A DNA stretch of 64,000 bases from Geoglobus ahangari (lineage in GTDB: Archaea > Halobacteriota > Archaeoglobi > Archaeoglobales > Archaeoglobaceae), in contig NZ_CP011267.1 of NCBI RefSeq assembly GCF_001006045.1, positions 1,178,001 through 1,242,000 of the forward strand, in the 5' to 3' direction. How positions within the stretch are numbered: position 1 is the first letter of the stretch; each line of letters begins with the position of its first letter. The notes under the pieces were generated by a model. That model made no database searches, was not told the DNA's origin, and saw only the letters and a list, made by a program, of their open reading frames with translations. Position numbers and translations under genes: made by a program. This document shows, one piece after another, positions 59,972 to 64,000 of this stretch.

Positions 59972-62545
59972 TTAAATCAGGTCGAGAACGATCACACCTC
60001 CATTTTCCACCTGCTCGTCAGACACCTCAAGTGTCTTCACGACTCCACCGCTTTCTATTGTGTAGGCTGACATCGGCTTCACAGGGTACGTGGTGTTCTG
60101 CGCGTAGGGCAGGATTAGCTCGTACTCTCCGTTAACCACTTTCACTTTCTGGATGTACTCGAATGTCCTGCCCTGATTGGTCTTGATCGTGACCTTGGCT
60201 GTTACCTCATCACCGCTCGCCTTGCCCTTCACTGTAACTCCCTTTACCCTCTCGAAGACCTTTACATAGCCCGTGGACAGGGCATCCACCTTGCCAAATC
60301 CCAGCTTCTTGTCGTACAGGGAGTTGTAGATATTCCTGTACGCAAGCTCCTGGAAGCCTGAGTACGTGTTGGTGCCGAATCCGCTTTCGTACACCATCCT
60401 GTAGTGCTTCAGCCCCCTCCCATCGAAGATGTGGAGCTTTGCCTCCATCGTTCTGTAGTAGTTCTCGCTCGGTATGTTTATGCCCGAGATCGGCCTCGCG
60501 CCGAGCGGGACTCTTCCGGTTAGCGATATACCCAGATTCCCCTGCACGTCCACATAAACTATGCCGGAGCCTGCGAAGTACATCTGTCCTGCTTTTTCGA
60601 GGCTCCCTTCGGCCCACACGGCCATCGCATAGAATTTGCCGGTCGCCATTTCAACGTCGCTGACCACGTACTTGACTCCGAGCTTTTCTGCTATGCTGTC
60701 TGCATAGCTCTCGTTGAATGCTGTAAAGAACGGTGCCGCTCCGGGAACGTTGTTGTATTTATTGCCAATGCCCTGCTGGAACGGGTTCGCGACAGGGATG
60801 CGATGGGCTATCGCGGTGATCCAGTGTCCGTAGTCCCACCAGCTCATTACGCTGTAAACGCCCTCTGGATAGTAGGGATACGGCTCCCTGAAGTTCTCCG
60901 GTGACTTGTAAAGCTGGTAGTAGAACTCGTCGTAAACCTCCTTGCCAGGGGTGTTGTCCCTCATCCACGTAAGCGCATCGTACCACTGCTTGTTTATCCC
61001 GCCGGCAGAGTATCTGCTGTACTCGTTTGCTTGAGAAAATGTTGGATACACCAGAACGAGCAGCACGAGAATTCCAGCAATCACACTTCTGGCCCCAATT
61101 TTCTTCATGGCCCTCTCGTCACTTCTGATTGCAGCGGAGATGTAATCGTAGAATCTAACTCTTTCGAGAATCTCGCTTGCTATAGCAGATGCAAACACCG
61201 CTGAGACAACTCCGAAGTAGTATGCGAACCTGTTCTGTCCCGCAAGGGCAACGAGCATGGCAAAGCCCCATATCAGGATGAACAGGAGCTTCTCGTCCTT
61301 CGTTTTGATGAACCTGTACGCGTAGTAGAACATCGCCGGAATTGCGAAGAAGAAGGTTATGCTGAAGTTCTGCCACGCCGGTGTTAAGCTGAACTTTCCG
61401 CCCATGGAGAAGAAGGGCTGGACTTCTGCTATCGTGAGCTGTCCACCTCTTGGCTGGACGACTCTGAAAATATACTGCAGATTTCTGGCAAAGTCTGGAG
61501 CGAGTGTCAGAACTGCAGCTACGATTATTGCAGACAGCACCACCAGTATGGCGGGAAATGCATATTTCCTGTTAATTCCAAATTTATCGAATATCTTATT
61601 TCTGGTATATCTCTCGATAATATAAAAAGCAAGCACAAGTATGGTTGAACCAAAGAGTACAAAGAACTGAAACATAGAGTACCTGTTTGTACTATAATTC
61701 GGATATTTAAAGGCAAAAGGAAGGTAGATAAGTGAGGCAACTAAGAATGTGGCCACTGAAACGAACGCAAGGTTTTTTAGATCTGCTTTGTGTGATTCTT
61801 TTAACAAAAATGCAAAGAATACAAACAGCAAAATCATGAGGGCTGAGATAAACCCGGGAGCCCACGCCAGCAGGTACATGCCCATGGACACTCCCGCGAT
61901 GACAGGATACGCGAGCATCTTTGGATTCTTCACTTCTCCAGTGTAGTCTTTCCACCTGTTGTATGCGAGGATGAACGTGCCGAGGGTCAACGTCTGCCAG
62001 AACACCTCCCATATGTGGTGATCGTTGAAGCTCAGAACACTCCTCGCCATTAGCTGACCGGGAATCAGAACCACAACAAATGCGGAGATAACTCCGGCCC
62101 TCTTTCCGAAAACCTCCTTTGTCAGGACGTATGCTGGTATTGCCAGCAGTGCTCCGCCAAACGCCGGGATGAATGCGATAGCTGTTCTTATCTCAGCCGG
62201 AGTTGTCGCTCCGGTCAGCATAGATACCAGTGCTCCGAGGTAAACCAAGAACGGGCCGAAGTGTGTGTACGTGCCGTAGGGGTAGTGTGTGAACGCATCG
62301 AACCATATTCTGCTCGGGAAATTGTGTATTGCTGAGTCTATCAGCCTGAAGTAGTACCATGGATCGTTGCCGCTCAGCCTCGCACCCTCCATCCACGGCA
62401 CGAAGACGTTGTTCCACGGATTTGCAATTCTCAGGTAAAGGCCAACAGCTATAGCGATGAGAATAAAGGGAATGTGCCAGTACTTCTCCACTTTCTCGTT
62501 CATTGGCAGAGGTAAGGCGGGAGGGATAAAAATTTTTCCCGTCAT
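59972..62545 (-). CDS. aglB: Oligosaccharyltransferase AglB (STT3 family)
   Basis: An 857-residue GT-C enzyme transferring the dolichyl-linked glycan to Asn in N-x-S/T. About 11-13 membrane helices occupy the first ~480 residues, with the acidic DPWYYFRL motif in the first external loop. The globular C-terminal domain has the catalytic WWDYGHW motif. Two in-frame starts each have a TATA box about 24-28 nt upstream: ATG 62545 (TATA at 62562-62576) and ATG 62503 (TATA at about 62524-62538). The shorter start would remove 14 residues. The cell-surface proteins in this window are likely substrates. Confidence 0.94.
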   Translation of the reverse strand: MTGKIFIPPALPLPMNEKVEKYWHIPFILIAIAVGLYLRIANPWNNVFVPWMEGARLSGNDPWYYFRLIDSAIHNFPSRIWFDAFTHYPYGTYTHFGPFLVYLGALVSMLTGATTPAEIRTAIAFIPAFGGALLAIPAYVLTKEVFGKRAGVISAFVVVLIPGQLMARSVLSFNDHHIWEVFWQTLTLGTFILAYNRWKDYTGEVKNPKMLAYPVIAGVSMGMYLLAWAPGFISALMILLFVFFAFLLKESHKADLKNLAFVSVATFLVASLIYLPFAFKYPNYSTNRYSMFQFFVLFGSTILVLAFYIIERYTRNKIFDKFGINRKYAFPAILVVLSAIIVAAVLTLAPDFARNLQYIFRVVQPRGGQLTIAEVQPFFSMGGKFSLTPAWQNFSITFFFAIPAMFYYAYRFIKTKDEKLLFILIWGFAMLVALAGQNRFAYYFGVVSAVFASAIASEILERVRFYDYISAAIRSDERAMKKIGARSVIAGILVLLVLVYPTFSQANEYSRYSAGGINKQWYDALTWMRDNTPGKEVYDEFYYQLYKSPENFREPYPYYPEGVYSVMSWWDYGHWITAIAHRIPVANPFQQGIGNKYNNVPGAAPFFTAFNESYADSIAEKLGVKYVVSDVEMATGKFYAMAVWAEGSLEKAGQMYFAGSGIVYVDVQGNLGISLTGRVPLGARPISGINIPSENYYRTMEAKLHIFDGRGLKHYRMVYESGFGTNTYSGFQELAYRNIYNSLYDKKLGFGKVDALSTGYVKVFERVKGVTVKGKASGDEVTAKVTIKTNQGRTFEYIQKVKVVNGEYELILPYAQNTTYPVKPMSAYTIESGGVVKTLEVSDEQVENGGVIVLDLI

Positions 62546-62561
62546 CGCACCTTTTTGGGTC

Positions 62562-62576
62562 GGAGTTTTAAAGTGC
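62562..62576 (-). promoter_or_regulatory. TATA box of aglB (upstream of two)
   Basis: GCACTTTAAAACTCC on the minus strand, centred 24 nt from the ATG at 62545. A second TATA-like AAAAATTTTTATCCC lies at about 62524-62538, 28 nt from the ATG at 62503. Confidence 0.45.
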
Positions 62577-62807
62577 GACTTGAATCTTAATTACTTTGAT
62601 GAAGGAGGGCATGGTTTGGACAGAAAGAGTTGGAGAGAATAATTATTGCTCCTTGATCAGCGAACGGCGATTTTCAGCAGGTATCGGTTGGGAGGCAAAA
62701 CATCGAAATCGTTCTTGTAACTGTGGTGAAAGGTTATGGTGTGCTTTGAGATTTCGGAGGAGATAATTTCTGTTTAGAAATCTAAAGCAGCTTTTGCTGT
62801 GGACAAA
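62577..62807. other. Intergenic stretch without recognised gene
   Basis: About 230 nt between the divergent aglB and DUF354 genes. A palindrome ATTTCT-GTTT-AGAAAT is at 62766-62781, about 33 nt before the DUF354 TATA box. No convincing reading frame was found. Confidence 0.45.
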
Positions 62808-62820
62808 AGGTTATAAACAC
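62808..62820 (+). promoter_or_regulatory. TATA box of the DUF354 gene
   Basis: AGGTTATAAACAC is centred 27 nt before the ATG at 62841; leaderless arrangement. Confidence 0.55.
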
Positions 62821-62840
62821 TCGGCACAAGCTTTCATCAA

Positions 62841-63944
62841 ATGGCTGAGAGGGTTGCAATCTTCATATCAACGCCGGCGCAGTTCCACTTCTACAGGAAC
62901 ATAGTTGAGGGTCTGGAAAAAAGGGGAGTTGAGATCAGACTGCTGTTCAGGGATTACGGAGAAACGCTCGAGGTTGTGGAGGAGTATGATGGCTTCGTGT
63001 TCTCAAAAGTCCGATCCAACTGGGACAGGATATACAAGCTCCCCGTGGATGTGCTGAGGGCGAGAAAACACCTGGCGGGCTTTAAACCCGATCTGGTAAC
63101 CGGCTTTGAGATATATGCGCCCTACACTGCCAAACTCCTTGGGGCGAGAAGTTTCGTGTTTTACGATTCCGAGCCGAGGGTGAACAGGCTTTTAAACCTT
63201 CAGATCAGGGCATACCTTCCGTTTGTTGATGCGATACTGACACCCTCTGCATACCTCGACGATCTGGGCAGTAAGCATTTGAGGGTTAATGCATACAAAG
63301 AACTCGCATATCTGCACCCGAAGTATTTCACTCCCGACAGGAACGTTCTTGATGAGCTTGGTGTCTCGGAGAATGAGTATGCTATTCTGCGTTTCAATGC
63401 ATTTGATGCAGCACACGACGTTGGCTTAAAGGGGTTTGGCTTTGAAGAGAAGATCAGGCTCGTGAAAGAGCTTGAGAAACACCTTGATGTTTTCATATCT
63501 GCAGAAGGCGATAACATCCCTAAAGAGCTGGAATCAAATGTCCTGAGGGTGTCCAAGAAAAAAATACACCATGTTCTTTATTTCGCGAGGCTTGCAGTCT
63601 GCGAGACAGGTACAATGTCCACCGAAGCGGCTTTACTTGGGACTCCAGCAATCTTCATACACCCAAGAGCTTTTGCATTTGGCGTCTTTAAGGAATTGGA
63701 AGAGAGGTATGGGCTGCTGTACAGGTTTGACAGCGAGAATTCGGAGGACATATTCGAGAAATCGCTAATGCTGGTCAACCAAAAAGAAGTGAAGAGTGCT
63801 TGGAAGGAGAAATTGAGGAAGGTACTAAGGGAAAAGATAGATATTGCAGAGTTCATGGTGTGGTTTGTGGAAAAGTATCCAGAAAGCTTGGAAGAATTTG
63901 GAGATAATCCAGATTTGCAATACTCGTTTAGATGGCGTGAGTGA
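62841..63944 (+). CDS. DUF354/GT-B-like glycan protein
   Basis: A 367-residue protein similar to the archaeal DUF354 group (related to UDP-GlcNAc 2-epimerase/GT-B enzymes). FISTPAQFHFYRNIVEGL at the start and CETGTMSTEAALLGTPAIF in the C-terminal half match the family pattern for nucleotide-sugar binding. DUF354 genes are common in surface-polysaccharide clusters. The gene is probably the first of such a locus, leaving the window. Confidence 0.85.
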   Translation: MAERVAIFISTPAQFHFYRNIVEGLEKRGVEIRLLFRDYGETLEVVEEYDGFVFSKVRSNWDRIYKLPVDVLRARKHLAGFKPDLVTGFEIYAPYTAKLLGARSFVFYDSEPRVNRLLNLQIRAYLPFVDAILTPSAYLDDLGSKHLRVNAYKELAYLHPKYFTPDRNVLDELGVSENEYAILRFNAFDAAHDVGLKGFGFEEKIRLVKELEKHLDVFISAEGDNIPKELESNVLRVSKKKIHHVLYFARLAVCETGTMSTEAALLGTPAIFIHPRAFAFGVFKELEERYGLLYRFDSENSEDIFEKSLMLVNQKEVKSAWKEKLRKVLREKIDIAEFMVWFVEKYPESLEEFGDNPDLQYSFRWRE

Positions 63945-63950
63945 TTAGCT

Positions 63951-64000
63951 ATGGGCAGTGTTTGCTGGCCTGCGGGAAAGAAGTTTGCCATCTGTCTGAC
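63951..64000 (+). CDS. Partial gene, possibly polysaccharide deacetylase-like
   Basis: The first 16 codons of a gene starting 6 nt after the DUF354 stop. The reading CWPAGKKFAICLT recalls the start of polysaccharide deacetylase-type proteins (usually followed by HDVD), but only 50 nt are visible. Confidence 0.4.
   Translation, partial: MGSVCWPAGKKFAICL

Noticed and set aside
1..64000. CRISPR array, rRNA genes, insertion sequences
   Set aside because: No regularly spaced direct repeats, rRNA core motifs or transposase frames were seen on reading both strands.

Overview
This window looks like a chromosome segment from an archaeon of the Archaeoglobales (Archaeoglobus/Geoglobus/Ferroglobus group). 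The translation and tRNA-processing set is archaeal: the CCA-adding enzyme, ThrRS with an archaeal editing domain, ProRS with a C-terminal Cys box, ABCE1 and ribosomal protein eS1. Promoters are archaeal TATA boxes, often only 25-29 nt from the start codon. AGG/AGA are the preferred arginine codons. The CCA enzyme closely resembles the Archaeoglobus type as I remember it. Base composition looks near 50% GC or slightly above, which would suit Geoglobus, but genus is a guess. No rRNA, CRISPR array or IS element was seen. One tRNA is present (Pro, anticodon TGG, no encoded CCA).

Layout. 0-7.9 kb: a partial AAA ATPase (minus), divergent from thpR-cca-MBL hydrolase, then thrS with a small membrane protein, ABCE1, and convergent eS1. 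8.3-13 kb: a 1560-residue surface protein with two PQQ-propeller/Ig modules, a LamG-like domain, a PKD domain and a PGF-CTERM-type tail. 13-16.6 kb: proS, an unexplained ~300-nt intergenic element, an MBL hydrolase and a flippase-like protein. 16.7-24.4 kb: GT2 plus a DUF2103 protein, facing a possible six-gene minus-strand operon (secretion ATPase, TadC-like platform, DUF432-like, MscS, phosphoesterase, MoaE). 24.6-36 kb: isopropylmalate/citramalate synthase, a DUF2284 protein, DUF151, NifU-like, a zinc-ribbon protein, flippase plus GT2, an AT-richer ATPase, and an ileS-mptE-GT4 operon.

36-39.3 kb: a CbiMNQO metal-uptake operon ending in a NicO-like permease. Its cbiM is frameshifted in a run of five C, and a 19-bp palindrome lies under its promoter. 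39.4-42.3 kb: a NosD-like beta-helix surface protein with a PGF-CTERM-type tail, tRNA-Pro, and an MNT/HEPN pair in which the HEPN gene is frameshifted. 42.4-48.8 kb: an HD phosphohydrolase and a minus-strand run porG-porD-porA-porB-IMPase-nadK-aroE. 49-57.5 kb: a co-directional island of glutaryl-CoA-dehydrogenase-like enzyme, a LivKHMGF-type transporter, UspA, a class III CoA transferase and an NrpR-like (DUF128) regulator. Together these suggest uptake, CoA activation and oxidation of a C5 dicarboxylate. 57.5-64 kb: an unknown helical protein, an iron-sulfur flavoprotein, a zinc-ribbon protein with an acidic tail, a membrane-anchored wHTH, the oligosaccharyltransferase AglB/STT3, and the start of a glycan locus (DUF354 protein and a partial gene).

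How it fits together: AglB, several GT/flippase proteins and the sequon-rich PGF-CTERM proteins suggest a heavily N-glycosylated cell surface. The C5-acid island would yield crotonyl-CoA and, after beta-oxidation, acetyl-CoA, which the POR complex could link to pyruvate. Two independent single-base frameshifts (cbiM, HEPN) are either sequence errors or real decay and should be rechecked.
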